Assembly (NCBI RefSeq): GCF_042665095.1
Contig: NZ_JBHTBV010000010.1
DNA: 64,000 nt
From: Gordonibacter pamelaeae
GTDB lineage: Bacteria > Actinomycetota > Coriobacteriia > Coriobacteriales > Eggerthellaceae
Direction: 5' to 3' (one strand)
Shown: one piece after another, positions 50,658 to 59,111 of the stretch
How the letters are laid out: each line of letters opens with the position of its first letter
Numbering within the stretch: the first letter of the stretch is position 1
Notes under the pieces: model-generated
The model's database searches: none
What the model was told of the DNA's origin: nothing
What the model saw: the letters and a program-made list of their open reading frames with translations, nothing else
Made by a program: the position numbers and the translations under genes

Positions 50658-52970
50658 TTAGTCTTGGTCCAGGCTACGGACGCGGCGGACGTTGCACATG
50701 ACACCCTTGTACGGGGCGCCGAAACCGAGCTTGCCAACGTTGAAGTGCGGCACCAGGCTGTTGAAGTTGGACTTCCACACGCCGAACAGGTTGGGCTCCT
50801 CGCCGTCCTGCTCGGGGAACCACCAGCCGTGCGCGCAGTTCAGGATGCCGGGCTTCATGACCGGGGTGACCTCGGCCTTGAAGCGGGCCTCGCCGAACAT
50901 GTTGTACACCTCGCACCAGTCGCCGTCGGTGATACCGTACTCGGCAGCCGTCTCCGGGTTGATCTGGACCCACGGCCACGGATCGATCTGGCGCAGCGAC
51001 GGCACGTGACGATGCTCGGAGTGGAACGAGCTGTAGCGACGCGAACCGGACGTGGTGATCAGCGGGTACTGACCGGCGAAGTCGGGCTTGCTGATGGGGC
51101 TGTAGTTCGGCTCCTCGTAGTAGGGCAGCGGATCCTCGCCCCAGGATTCGTACAGGATAGAGTAAGCTTCGATCTGGCCCGTGATGGTGTTGAAGCCGGG
51201 CTCGCCGTCGAAGCGGAGCAGGCCCTTCTCGTACTTCTCGTACTCGAAGCCATGGGCGCCGGGCTGGTAGAGACCCTCCTCGCGGAACTGGTTCCAGTCC
51301 ATGCCGAGCTCCTTCAGCTGGTCGCTGTAGAAGTCCTCCACGGCAACCGCCAGGGCGTCGAGGTCGAGGGACTTGCCGTCGGCCGGCTTGTACCACGGCC
51401 ACCAGGACGGGTTGAGGCGCTGGCCGAACATGAGGCAGATCTCCACGTCGGACTTGCACTCGCCCACCTGCAGAGCCTTGTTCATGGGGCCCATGAACAC
51501 GGTGTTGCGGCCGTAGTGCGTGAGCACGATGCCGTTGTGCTCGGCCCACGTGGCCATCGGCAGGAAGTAGTCGCCCACGGCCATGGCCGTCGGGGTCATG
51601 GTCAGGTCCTGGACCACGACGAACTCGAGCTTCTGCAGGGCCTTGTGCCAACGCTTAGGCTGCGCGGAGCACGTCGGGGTGAGGAAGTTGGAGCTGTTGA
51701 ACCAACCCATCTTCAGGGCGTAGGGCTGGTCGGTCTCCATGGTGTTCAGCGTCTCGTCGGGCTGGGTGGTAGCCATGCCGGTGGACAGGCCGGGCCACGC
51801 CGCCGCGCCGATGCGCTTCTGCCACACGTCGTCGGCCATGGCGCCACGCTGCTCCATGCGCCACTTGCCGAGCAGGGCCGACGGAGGACCGAGGGTCAGG
51901 CCGCCGGGACGGTCGATGGAGCCGGCGAGGGCAGCCAGGACGATGAACGCCTGGGACAGCTGCACGCCGTTCTTGTTCTGGTCGAACGCGAGGCCCCACG
52001 CCCAGCCGATCGGGCGCTCGGTACCGATGATGTGCGCGACGCGCTTGATGTCCTCGGCGTCGACGCCGGTGATCTCGGCAACCTTGTCGACGGGGTACTC
52101 GGCCGCGCGAGCCTTCATGTCGTCGAGGCCGTAGATCCACTTCTCGGCGAACTCTTGGTCGTACTCGCCCGTCTCGAACATGAGGTTCATGATGGCGAGG
52201 GCCAGGGCCGTGTCGGTCTGCGGGCGGACCTGCAGGTTGATGTTGCCGTCGTGCGCGCCCACCCACGTGATGCGGGGGTCGATGGAGATGATCTTCGTGC
52301 CAAGCTTCATCAGGTCGACGAGGCAGTGGCCGAAGAAGCCGTCACCGTTGGAGGGCAGGGGCTCCTTGCCCCAGACCACGATCCACTTCGGCACGGTGTA
52401 GCGCGGGTCCTGGTAGCTGCCCGGCAGGTGACCGGCGTAGTCGAGCTCGGGGTAGCCGGCGCCCAGCACGTAGTCGGAGATGGAGCAACGCGGGCCGTAG
52501 CAGGACCAACCGGACTGCGTGTAGCAGCAGTTGGGCGACTGCAGCACCGAGAACGTCAGCGCATAGTAGAAGATGCAAGCCTCGCGGCCGGTGCCGCCGA
52601 AGACCACGATGGACTCGGGGCCGTAGGTGTTCTGGAAGTAGCGCACCTTGTCGCAGATGGTGTCCAGGGCCTCGTCCCACGTGGTCTGAACCCACTTGTC
52701 CTTGCCGCGGTCCTCCGGGTTGCGCTTCATCGGGTGGATGATGCGCGAAGGCGCGTACGTGTACTCGCGCAGCGCGAGGTTCATCGCGTTCACGCGGCCC
52801 GTGGTGATGGGGTTGTCGTCGTCGCCCTCGATGCGGACGAGCTCGCCGTCCTTCGTGACAACCTTGACGCCGTATCCCACCGGGTGGCTTCCCGGAGGCG
52901 ACCACGTGTTGCTGCGGGTTACGACAGTCCCGTCTTCCATCACGGTTTGCCACTGTTTACCGTATGCCAT
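50658..52970 (-). CDS. Molybdopterin enzyme lacking the N-terminal 4Fe-4S site
   Basis: A 770-residue DMSO-reductase-superfamily protein. It has the family signatures FGGTGREACIF, QSGWSCYGPR (conserved likely Mo-ligand Cys), WGKEPLPSNGDGFFGHC, IDPRITWVGAHDGNI, TSGSRRYSSFHSEHRH and HGWWFPEQDGEEPNLFG, so molybdopterin and metal binding look intact. All four ligands of the N-terminal 4Fe-4S cluster are replaced: the C-x4-C pair becomes Ser28 and Tyr33 (SPPGSHPVGY) and the C-x2-C pair becomes Asn61 and Asn64 (GRVNAMN). The paralogue at 2369-4735 keeps all four. Electron transfer through the usual cluster is therefore impossible; a hydratase, transhydroxylase or other internally balanced reaction is inferred. 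ATG 52970 follows AGAAGGAGAAC. Confidence 0.92.
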   Translation of the reverse strand: MAYGKQWQTVMEDGTVVTRSNTWSPPGSHPVGYGVKVVTKDGELVRIEGDDDNPITTGRVNAMNLALREYTYAPSRIIHPMKRNPEDRGKDKWVQTTWDEALDTICDKVRYFQNTYGPESIVVFGGTGREACIFYYALTFSVLQSPNCCYTQSGWSCYGPRCSISDYVLGAGYPELDYAGHLPGSYQDPRYTVPKWIVVWGKEPLPSNGDGFFGHCLVDLMKLGTKIISIDPRITWVGAHDGNINLQVRPQTDTALALAIMNLMFETGEYDQEFAEKWIYGLDDMKARAAEYPVDKVAEITGVDAEDIKRVAHIIGTERPIGWAWGLAFDQNKNGVQLSQAFIVLAALAGSIDRPGGLTLGPPSALLGKWRMEQRGAMADDVWQKRIGAAAWPGLSTGMATTQPDETLNTMETDQPYALKMGWFNSSNFLTPTCSAQPKRWHKALQKLEFVVVQDLTMTPTAMAVGDYFLPMATWAEHNGIVLTHYGRNTVFMGPMNKALQVGECKSDVEICLMFGQRLNPSWWPWYKPADGKSLDLDALAVAVEDFYSDQLKELGMDWNQFREEGLYQPGAHGFEYEKYEKGLLRFDGEPGFNTITGQIEAYSILYESWGEDPLPYYEEPNYSPISKPDFAGQYPLITTSGSRRYSSFHSEHRHVPSLRQIDPWPWVQINPETAAEYGITDGDWCEVYNMFGEARFKAEVTPVMKPGILNCAHGWWFPEQDGEEPNLFGVWKSNFNSLVPHFNVGKLGFGAPYKGVMCNVRRVRSLDQD

Positions 52971-53129
52971 GTTCTCCTTCTTTCTACACTCTCACTCGTG
53001 TTTCGGTAGAAGCATCTCTGCGCTTGTCATCGCGCGAAACCTCGTGTAGATCCTCGTGCTGGGGACCACCCCCTTCCGTGGTCGCGGCGCCCGTCCCCTT
53101 TGCAGGCGCCGCTTAAGCATCGCGTCCGC

Positions 53130-53381
53130 TTACGCGGTGGGAGGCTTGGGAGCACCGGGGGCCGCGGGGGCCTTCGGGGCGCCGGGGGCCGCGGGGGCCG
53201 CAGGGGCGCCGGGAGCTGCGTTCGGCAGCGGCTTCTCGCCGTTGATATACGGCGAGAAGTCGGCCTTGCAGAACGGGCATGCCTTCAACGTAACGCCGGC
53301 CATCATCTGGATGGTCTTGCCGCACTCGGGGCACTTGTTCATGCCGCCGCTCGCACCTGCATCTGCTGGTCTGAAGCACAT
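53130..53381 (-). CDS. Zinc-ribbon protein with Pro/Ala-rich tail
   Basis: An 83-residue paralogue of the protein at 30402-30641. MCFRPADAGASGG is followed by one ribbon, KCPECGKTIQMMAGVTLKACPFCKADF, and a tail of AAPGAPAAP-type repeats ending GAPKPPTA. The start at ATG 53381 follows GGAGGATTCCCCT. The gene is 160 bases upstream of the cluster-free Mo-enzyme gene on the same strand and may be transcribed with it. Zinc binding is predicted; the repeated Pro/Ala tail may be a flexible tether. The function is unknown. Confidence 0.75.
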   Translation of the reverse strand: MCFRPADAGASGGMNKCPECGKTIQMMAGVTLKACPFCKADFSPYINGEKPLPNAAPGAPAAPAAPGAPKAPAAPGAPKPPTA

Positions 53382-53748
53382 AGGGGAATCCTCCGTCTCA
53401 TTTCTTCGGCCGGCTCGGACGGCACATCGCACCGTCTTGCTGCCAACCCCTTGCCATAATGTTCGTCAGCGAAAGCCTGACGGGAAACAGCTTAGTTGCC
53501 CGGGCGGGAGGGGCATCGAATCACGGGGACAATTTTGGGGATCATACCATCGTCCCCGGAGGTTGATTTTCGTCAACCCAAGAGGTTGCGGTTTATTATA
53601 TTGCCTGATCATTGGCATAATTTTGAGTTTAGCCGCCCGGCGTCGAACCGACGGCCGCAACCGCTGAAAACAGCTCTTGGCACCGTGTCCCAGGAGGCCC
53701 TGCGGTATAATAAAGCAAGCGAAAACGCGCCTTTAAGGGGGATCTGCA
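53382..53748. other. Divergent intergenic region, AT-richer than surroundings
   Basis: About 365 bases between the minus-strand zinc-ribbon gene and the plus-strand 192-residue gene. The stretch 53560-53640 is notably AT-rich for this genome (GGTTTATTATATTGCC). A good minus-10 hexamer TATAAT lies at 53706-53711. No gene or RNA is supported. Confidence 0.5.
53706..53711 (+). promoter_or_regulatory. Candidate minus-10 element TATAAT
   Basis: A perfect TATAAT hexamer lies 37 bases before the TTG start at 53749, which would give a leader of about 30 bases with the AGGGGG ribosome site. No good minus-35 hexamer was found at 16-18 bases upstream, so the assignment is tentative. Confidence 0.4.
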
Positions 53749-54327
53749 TTGAAGAACAACAAGGTGTACCTGCCAACCGATGCCATAGCGCGCCACGAGG
53801 ATTTCGACGTGTGGTACGCCGACGGTGAAACCTTCCTGAGCATCAAGGGAGCGTGGTCCAAAGAGAGCGACAAGGCCGTCATCTTCGGCCGCATGGGCGG
53901 GGAGATGGGGCAGATCAAGCCCGACCACAAGGCCCTCACCTACTACCTGAAGCTCGAACGCTGGGAATACGTGTTCCACACGCTCCACCTGTTCAAGCAC
54001 TACTACGTGAACGGGATGAAGTGGCAGATCGACGGGTCGTTGACGAACCCTCCCTTCGACTTCGTCAACGAGGAGGACTCCCAGAAGGAAGTGCATGTGC
54101 AGGTGGTCGATTTCAAGGGCCACGGCCCGTGCTTCGAGGTCAGGGCCAAAGACGTGGCCAAGCTGCGCATCGCCGTGGCCGCCGTCATCGCCATGGCCAT
54201 CAAGGAGGAGTACCGGGGCTTGAGCGAGGGCCTGAAGAACCCGAATGCCTCCCGGCTCGAGAAAGCGAAGAACTGGCTCGTGGCGGACAAGGGCATCCCT
54301 TACGACCAGCTGCCCGACCTGGATTAA
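53749..54327 (+). CDS. Hypothetical protein, possibly LURP-one/tubby-like
   Basis: A 192-residue soluble protein starting at TTG 53749 (MKNNKVYLPTDAIARHED) behind TTAAGGGGGATC. The N-terminal half alternates beta-strand-like segments (FDVWYADGETFLSIKG, AVIFGRMGGEMGQIKPD, TYYLKLERWEYVFHTLH), which loosely resembles the LURP-one/tubby-like barrel. The second half is a long helix pair (DVAKLRIAVAAVIAMAIKEEYRGL) and a basic, charged end. The barrel assignment is a guess. It is divergent from the Mo-enzyme operon. The terminator after it is strong. Confidence 0.65.
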   Translation: MKNNKVYLPTDAIARHEDFDVWYADGETFLSIKGAWSKESDKAVIFGRMGGEMGQIKPDHKALTYYLKLERWEYVFHTLHLFKHYYVNGMKWQIDGSLTNPPFDFVNEEDSQKEVHVQVVDFKGHGPCFEVRAKDVAKLRIAVAAVIAMAIKEEYRGLSEGLKNPNASRLEKAKNWLVADKGIPYDQLPDLD

Positions 54328-54354
54328 CGCCCCTGGCAGGGCGTTGGCGCCCTG

Positions 54355-54369
54355 CCCCCCCCCCCCCCC
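54355..54369. repeat. Homopolymeric tract of 15 C residues
   Basis: Fifteen consecutive C residues follow the 192-residue gene by about 28 bases, the longest homopolymer noticed in the window. It is intergenic, between a stop codon and a terminator. Length variation by replication slippage or a base-calling artefact is likely. Confidence 0.85.
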
Positions 54370-54394
54370 GCCTCGCACCGACACGCAACGCAAA

Positions 54395-54434
54395 AGAAGC
54401 CCCGCCGCCTTGTTTCCAAGGAGGCGGGGCTTCT
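54395..54434. terminator. Bidirectional terminator between convergent genes
   Basis: AGAAGCCCCGCC-CCTT and AAGG-GGCGGGGCTTCT pair with one bulged base each and a 6-base loop. TTCT-type ends on the plus side and TTTTGCG on the minus side suit stopping both the 192-residue gene and the MFS gene at 54526. Confidence 0.75.
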
Positions 54435-54525
54435 GCAATGCGGGGCCCGGCGAAGTGCCGGCCGGGCAGCTTGAACGCTGCCCGGCCTTACCTTGCGGGC
54501 GAAAGCGATCCCGGCACGCGAGGGC

Positions 54526-56256
54526 TTACGCCTTCGTCGACGCCTCGTCGCCCAAGGAGCCGAGCGAAGCCCGGGCAGCCTTGTTCTTCGCCGACTGGAT
54601 GCCGCCGAAGATGAAGAAGTACAGGAACGGGAGGAGCAGGCCGATGGCCATGAGCGGCAGCGCGTAGGGCTGCTTCGACCAGTTCGGCACGATGAGCGGG
54701 CAGGCGATGCAGAGGATGGCAAGGACGGCCACGATCACCAACATGACGATGAAGCGCATGTTGCCGTCCTTCTCGGAATTGCCCATCCTCTCCTCTTCGG
54801 CCGCGAGCTGGTCCATGGACTTGCCGGCGGTTTCCTTCACGAACATGACCGTGCAGATGAAGCCCAGGGCGAACGGGACGATGAGCACGAGCACGACCAT
54901 CGACCAGTTGGTGGCGCCAGTGGCGGTCTGGAACAGCGCCATGCCGGCGATGCCGCCGAGCACGATGGAGGAGGCGGAGCCGCCGAAGCGGGCGAACGCC
55001 TGGCACCAGGACGTGCCGGTGTTGCGGATAGCCGTGGGATAGCTCTCGGGCATGAGGGGCTGGACGGCCGTGATGGCGTAGTTCAGCGCGAAGCCGAAGA
55101 GCAGCATGAGGGCGATGCACAGGCCCATGTTGTTCGGGGCCACGAAGATGGAGCACAGGATGATGGCCACGATGCAGAACAGCCAGGCACCGGCGAGGTT
55201 GCGCTTGCGGCCGATCTTGTCGGACACGAAGCCCACCGCGATGTTGGAGGCGATGGCCGCCACGTTGTTCCAGGTCTGGAGCGCGACGGAGTCAGCCTGC
55301 GAGTAGCCCAGGCCCACGAACCACGTGGGGATCCAGGCGTTCATGCCGTACACGCAGAACTGGCCGACGAAGTAGGCGGACCAGATGGCGCAGGTCGCCA
55401 CGATGAACTTGCTCGAGAACAGAACCGACGGGCCGGTCTTGGCGGGCTTCGGCGGAACGATCAGCAGAGCGGGGTCGTACTCGTGGGACGTGTGGCGCGT
55501 GGCCTGCTCGATCTGGGTGAGGCGCTTGCAGGCCATCTCCTTGTTGCCGGAGTTGGCGTACCAGTGCGGGGTCTCGTGCATCGTGAAGATGAGGATGATG
55601 CCGTAGATCAGCGGGATGCCGCCGATCAGGTAGCACAGGCGCCAGTTGGCGTACATGGTGGCGGTGCCGCCATCGGCCAGGGCGTAGGTGACCTGGTTGG
55701 TGAAGTCGCCGAGCAGCGGTGTGGCCGCGTTGCAGATCGGGTTGGCGATGAGGCCGGCCAGAACCCAGCCGACGACCATGAACGCCATGCCGAACGTGAC
55801 GAAGACGCCACGCTGCTTGGAGGGCATGCTCTCGGAGAACACCGTGGTGACCACCGGGATGCAGGAGCCCACGCCAAAGCCGGCGATCAGGCGGAACGCG
55901 GCGAAGAACGCCAGGTCGTTCGCGAACGCCTGCGGCAGCGTGAACAGGCCGTAGAACATGACGGCAGCGATCAGCGTCTTCTTACGGCCGATCTTGTCGG
56001 ACATGATGCCGCCGACGGCGCCGCCGAGCACCATGCCCAGCAGGCCCCACGTGGTCAGCGAGCCCATGAGCGCGCCCGGGTTCGCGTTGTCGGGCCAGAA
56101 CGTATGGGCCACGAACATGTTGGTCGAATTGACGATCATGAAGTCGTAGCCGTCGAAGATCATGGCAAAGGCCAGCAGCACGAACACGACCCACGTGTGC
56201 TTGCTGATGCCGATGGAGTCGATGACTTCTGAGATCGTGAACTCTTTTTTATCCAT
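54526..56256 (-). CDS. MFS transporter, aromatic-acid:H+ symporter-like, with extra C-terminal helices
   Basis: A 576-residue major facilitator. The first helix holds the DGYDFMIVN motif and the first inner loop SDKIGRKK, with ESMPSKQRG in the fourth to fifth helix region and PESYPTAIRNTG in the second half; this pattern is that of the AAHS (aromatic acid) and related metabolite:H+ symporter families. After the usual 12 helices and a polar loop (EEERMGNSEKDGN), a C-terminal extension of about 90 residues adds two further helices (FIVMLVIVAVLAILCIACPL, LPLMAIGLLLPFLYFFIFGG) and a basic tail. It is the nearest intact transporter to the cluster-free Mo enzyme. Uptake of an aromatic or other organic acid is inferred. 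ATG 56256 follows AAAAGGAGGG. Confidence 0.88.
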   Translation of the reverse strand: MDKKEFTISEVIDSIGISKHTWVVFVLLAFAMIFDGYDFMIVNSTNMFVAHTFWPDNANPGALMGSLTTWGLLGMVLGGAVGGIMSDKIGRKKTLIAAVMFYGLFTLPQAFANDLAFFAAFRLIAGFGVGSCIPVVTTVFSESMPSKQRGVFVTFGMAFMVVGWVLAGLIANPICNAATPLLGDFTNQVTYALADGGTATMYANWRLCYLIGGIPLIYGIILIFTMHETPHWYANSGNKEMACKRLTQIEQATRHTSHEYDPALLIVPPKPAKTGPSVLFSSKFIVATCAIWSAYFVGQFCVYGMNAWIPTWFVGLGYSQADSVALQTWNNVAAIASNIAVGFVSDKIGRKRNLAGAWLFCIVAIILCSIFVAPNNMGLCIALMLLFGFALNYAITAVQPLMPESYPTAIRNTGTSWCQAFARFGGSASSIVLGGIAGMALFQTATGATNWSMVVLVLIVPFALGFICTVMFVKETAGKSMDQLAAEEERMGNSEKDGNMRFIVMLVIVAVLAILCIACPLIVPNWSKQPYALPLMAIGLLLPFLYFFIFGGIQSAKNKAARASLGSLGDEASTKA

Positions 56257-57175
56257 CAGTCCCTCCTTTTGAGGTAACTCGTATGATAAGAAGCCGGATC
56301 GTCCGTCCGTCGCGCAACGCGACGTGCGGCGCCCCAGCGCTTACGCTTCCCCTTCGCGCAGTGGCAAGACTGGAACCGCAACGCACCTTCAGGAAATTAC
56401 GGACGCTTCAGTATTGCATGAATAACTGATGCTTCCGTAGTTTCGACCACCGTCCCTCAACGATGATCGCCACCTGCCTTCAAGGCCGTGCCGCCCTCCA
56501 GAAGAAACGACTGCGCCCATCCCCCTTCCACGATTCTCTTTCCCGATCGCGTTATTTCCTTTTGCGCAAGAGACCGAAACGGCCGAAAGCATGCAAAAGA
56601 AATATCCAAGACGAAGGGTACGAAACGCGGGTCGGGCGGTCATCCTCTCGCAGGTACGCTTTACCGACGGGGCATCGACCCCTGGGATCGATTTATCGAA
56701 GGCGCCTTTTCCGGCATTCGCCCCCGGCAACGGGGCCCGGCACCGCACGGGGACGCGGCGGGGCGGCGGGGCGCGCCGGGCAGCCGGAGGAAGGCGGCGG
56801 GCGCGGCAGGGGGCAGGCGGCCCGCGCCGCGCCCCGGCCACCGCGCTGCGGCACCCGGTCGCAGGAAAAGCCGCCCTCGCGCGCGAGGAGGATTCCCGCA
56901 GGCGCCCAGGCGCTGCCCTGCACGATGTAAAAGTGGTTCGCAACATCGTCCCGAGAGGTTGATTTCTATCGTCCTATGGGCATAGACGGCCCAATAACCC
57001 CAGGTAAGGAGACAATGAACGGGTTTCTCCCGTTTGAACCCCGCCCCAGAAACGTATATAGTGGAGGCCATCGGTCGAATCGGCGCGGCAAACGGCGCCG
57101 ACAGGGGCAGCGGCACTCGCAGTAACATCATCCGACCGAGAAGACTATGTCCGATGATCACCTCGACAGGGGAAT
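56257..57175. other. Long divergent region between MFS and LuxR genes
   Basis: About 920 bases with no supported gene. The part 56270-56640 has ordinary composition and probably the MFS promoter. The part 56700-56910 is extremely G+C-rich, with runs such as GGGGCGGCGGGGCG, and could form strong RNA structure. Nearer the LuxR gene, 57034-57062 contains a consensus-like promoter. No tRNA or conserved RNA was recognised. Confidence 0.55.
57034..57062 (+). promoter_or_regulatory. Sigma-70-type promoter upstream of LuxR gene
   Basis: TTGAAC at 57034-57039 and TATAGT at 57057-57062 are separated by exactly 17 bases. This is the best minus-35/minus-10 pair noticed in the window. It predicts a start point near 57069 and a leader of about 105 bases to the LuxR start. 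Confidence 0.65.
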
Positions 57176-59017
57176 GTGAGGATACTAACGCTCATGGCCA
57201 TCAACCTCCCGCGTATCAGCATCACCGTAGACGACAATCGAGGCATGGGGACGCAGGGGGAGCTAAATATCCTTTCCCTGGGCTTCGGCATACACCAGGC
57301 CTGGATCTATGCCGCCATGTTCGGGACGAACTCCATCTTCCAGATGCCCGCTCCCGAAGGCCTTTTCGGCCACAGCAGCTCCTTCGTCTCGTACGTCTTC
57401 CTCATCTCCATCGTGGTGTTCGGGCTGTCGCTTCTGTTCGCCGCCATCACCGACCAGAAGCTCCTCAAGCTCTACACCGCCAAGCGCGTGCTGTTCGGGG
57501 CGGGCATCCTCACCTCGGCGGGCACGTTCGCCGTGTTCGCCGCCACGCTGCCCGGGGCACTCGGCATAGCGGCCACCGTGTTCGCCGGCGTGTCCACGGG
57601 CATCGGATCGGCGTTGCTGCTGCTGTTCTGGGGCACCGCCTACTCGCGTCATGGCGCCGCCACCATCGTCATGAACACGGCCGTGGCCATCGTCATAGCC
57701 GTGGCCATCTACTCCATCGCGCTCCACGTGGTGCCCGCGCCCTTCTCGGGCGTGCTCACCGCCTGCCTGCCGCTGCTGGAGCTGCCCATCCTGTGGCACC
57801 TCACGCCGGTGAGCTACGCCGTGCGCCACGCCATACCCATCTTCAACCCGCTGCCGGTGCACAAAGGGCCGTTCTGCCTGCGCTTCGCGCTCCCGGTGCT
57901 GCTGTTCGGCTTCGCGTTGGGCGCGCTCCGCTCGCTGTCCACGCAGGTCATCTTGCCGTCGTCCGACCTCACCACGCAGCTGCTGGCGCTGTTCGCCGGC
58001 GGTGCGGCCACCGTGCTGCTGCTGGTGACCACGTTCTCCATCGACAAGCGCAGCCACTGGGATTTCCTGTTCCGGCCGCTTGTCCCGTTCATCGCCATCA
58101 CGCTGTTCTTCCTGCCGTCGCTCGCGCTGGACAACTCCATGATCGCGGCGCTCGTGCTGCTCACCGGCTACATGTGCTTCGAAGCGCTCATGTGGGTGTT
58201 CTTCAGCGAGCTGTCGCAGGAGTTCCGCCTGTCGCCCATCTTCGTGTTCGGCATCGGGCGCGGCTGCCTGGCCCTGGGCTCGATAGCCGGGTCGCTGTCG
58301 ATGGCCGACCCCGCATTCCTGTCGTCCCTCTCGCCGTTCGGCGAGGCCGGCGGCGCCGTGCTCATCATGCTGGCCATGGTGGTGGCGTACGCGCTGCTGC
58401 CCCGTGTGCGCGACATCAAGCGCATCGTGGTGAAGGGCGGGCGCGATTTCGATGCCATAGAGTCCTTCAACCATCAGATAGAGAGGGTTGTCTGGGCTTC
58501 GCGCCGCACGAGCGCGGACGCGTCCGACGACGGTGCCGAGACGGAGGCTCTGCCGCTGCCCACGCCCGGAACGCTCTTCGGCATGGGCTCGGTGCCGGCC
58601 GAGACGCCGTCAGACCTCCCCACCTACGGCTCGGCCGGCACTCCCGGCTGGCGCGCCGCCAGCATAGGAAGCGCGACGCCGTCCAAGCTGGCGGCGGACA
58701 CCCAGCTGGCCAAGGAACCGGCGAAAGAGGCTTCCAAGGAGCCGGACGCGGCCTCATCCGAGGCCGAGCGCTCGCGCAAAAGCGGGCGGTTCCGTTCGCA
58801 ATGCGAGGTCATCGCCGACCGCTACCTGCTGTCACGGCGCGAGACCGAGGTCATGTTCCTGTTGGCCAAGGGGCACAACGCCGCCTACATCCAGGACAAG
58901 CTGTGCATTTCCAAGAGCACGGCCAAGACGCACATCAGCCACATCTACCGCAAGCTGGACATCCACAACCAGCAGGAGCTGCTGTCCATGGTGGAGGACG
59001 CGCGCGACGAGCTTTAG
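57176..59017 (+). CDS. Membrane-embedded LuxR-family transcriptional regulator
   Basis: A 613-residue regulator and the longest of the four in the window. About 12 hydrophobic helices occupy residues 30-415 (HQAWIYAAMFGTNSIFQM, LYTAKRVLFGAGILTSAG and so on). A linker of about 120 residues, Ala/Pro/Glu-rich (STPGTLFG-like, ASKEPDAASSEAERSRKSG), follows, then a C-terminal GerE domain (LSRRETEVMFLLAKGHNAAYI, KSTAKTHISHIYRKLDIHNQQELLSMV). The start is GTG 57176 with AGGGGAAT; ATG 57194 is an alternative. The gene is intact, unlike two of its relatives here, and is divergent from the AAHS-like carrier, so it probably senses that carrier's substrate. Confidence 0.88.
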   Translation: MRILTLMAINLPRISITVDDNRGMGTQGELNILSLGFGIHQAWIYAAMFGTNSIFQMPAPEGLFGHSSSFVSYVFLISIVVFGLSLLFAAITDQKLLKLYTAKRVLFGAGILTSAGTFAVFAATLPGALGIAATVFAGVSTGIGSALLLLFWGTAYSRHGAATIVMNTAVAIVIAVAIYSIALHVVPAPFSGVLTACLPLLELPILWHLTPVSYAVRHAIPIFNPLPVHKGPFCLRFALPVLLFGFALGALRSLSTQVILPSSDLTTQLLALFAGGAATVLLLVTTFSIDKRSHWDFLFRPLVPFIAITLFFLPSLALDNSMIAALVLLTGYMCFEALMWVFFSELSQEFRLSPIFVFGIGRGCLALGSIAGSLSMADPAFLSSLSPFGEAGGAVLIMLAMVVAYALLPRVRDIKRIVVKGGRDFDAIESFNHQIERVVWASRRTSADASDDGAETEALPLPTPGTLFGMGSVPAETPSDLPTYGSAGTPGWRAASIGSATPSKLAADTQLAKEPAKEASKEPDAASSEAERSRKSGRFRSQCEVIADRYLLSRRETEVMFLLAKGHNAAYIQDKLCISKSTAKTHISHIYRKLDIHNQQELLSMVEDARDEL

Positions 59018-59058
59018 GCGCGCGGCTGCGGCCCTCGACAGGGCCGCCCCATGGGACA

Positions 59059-59089
59059 GGGGCAGGGACGAGGGCCCCGTCCCTGCCCC
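59059..59089. terminator. Bidirectional hairpin between LuxR and DegV genes
   Basis: GGGGCAGGGACG and CGTCCCTGCCCC form a perfect 12-bp stem with a 7-base loop, between convergent genes. No T-run is present on the plus strand; a rho-independent role is likely but not certain. Confidence 0.65.
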
Positions 59090-59111
59090 ATGCTCGACCC
59101 GCCAGCCCCGC

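Noticed and set aside
56700..56930. Open frames in the extremely GC-rich leader of the LuxR gene
   Set aside because: Composition is Arg/Ala/Gly-dominated in all frames, no ribosome site and no homology-like motifs; treated as untranslated.
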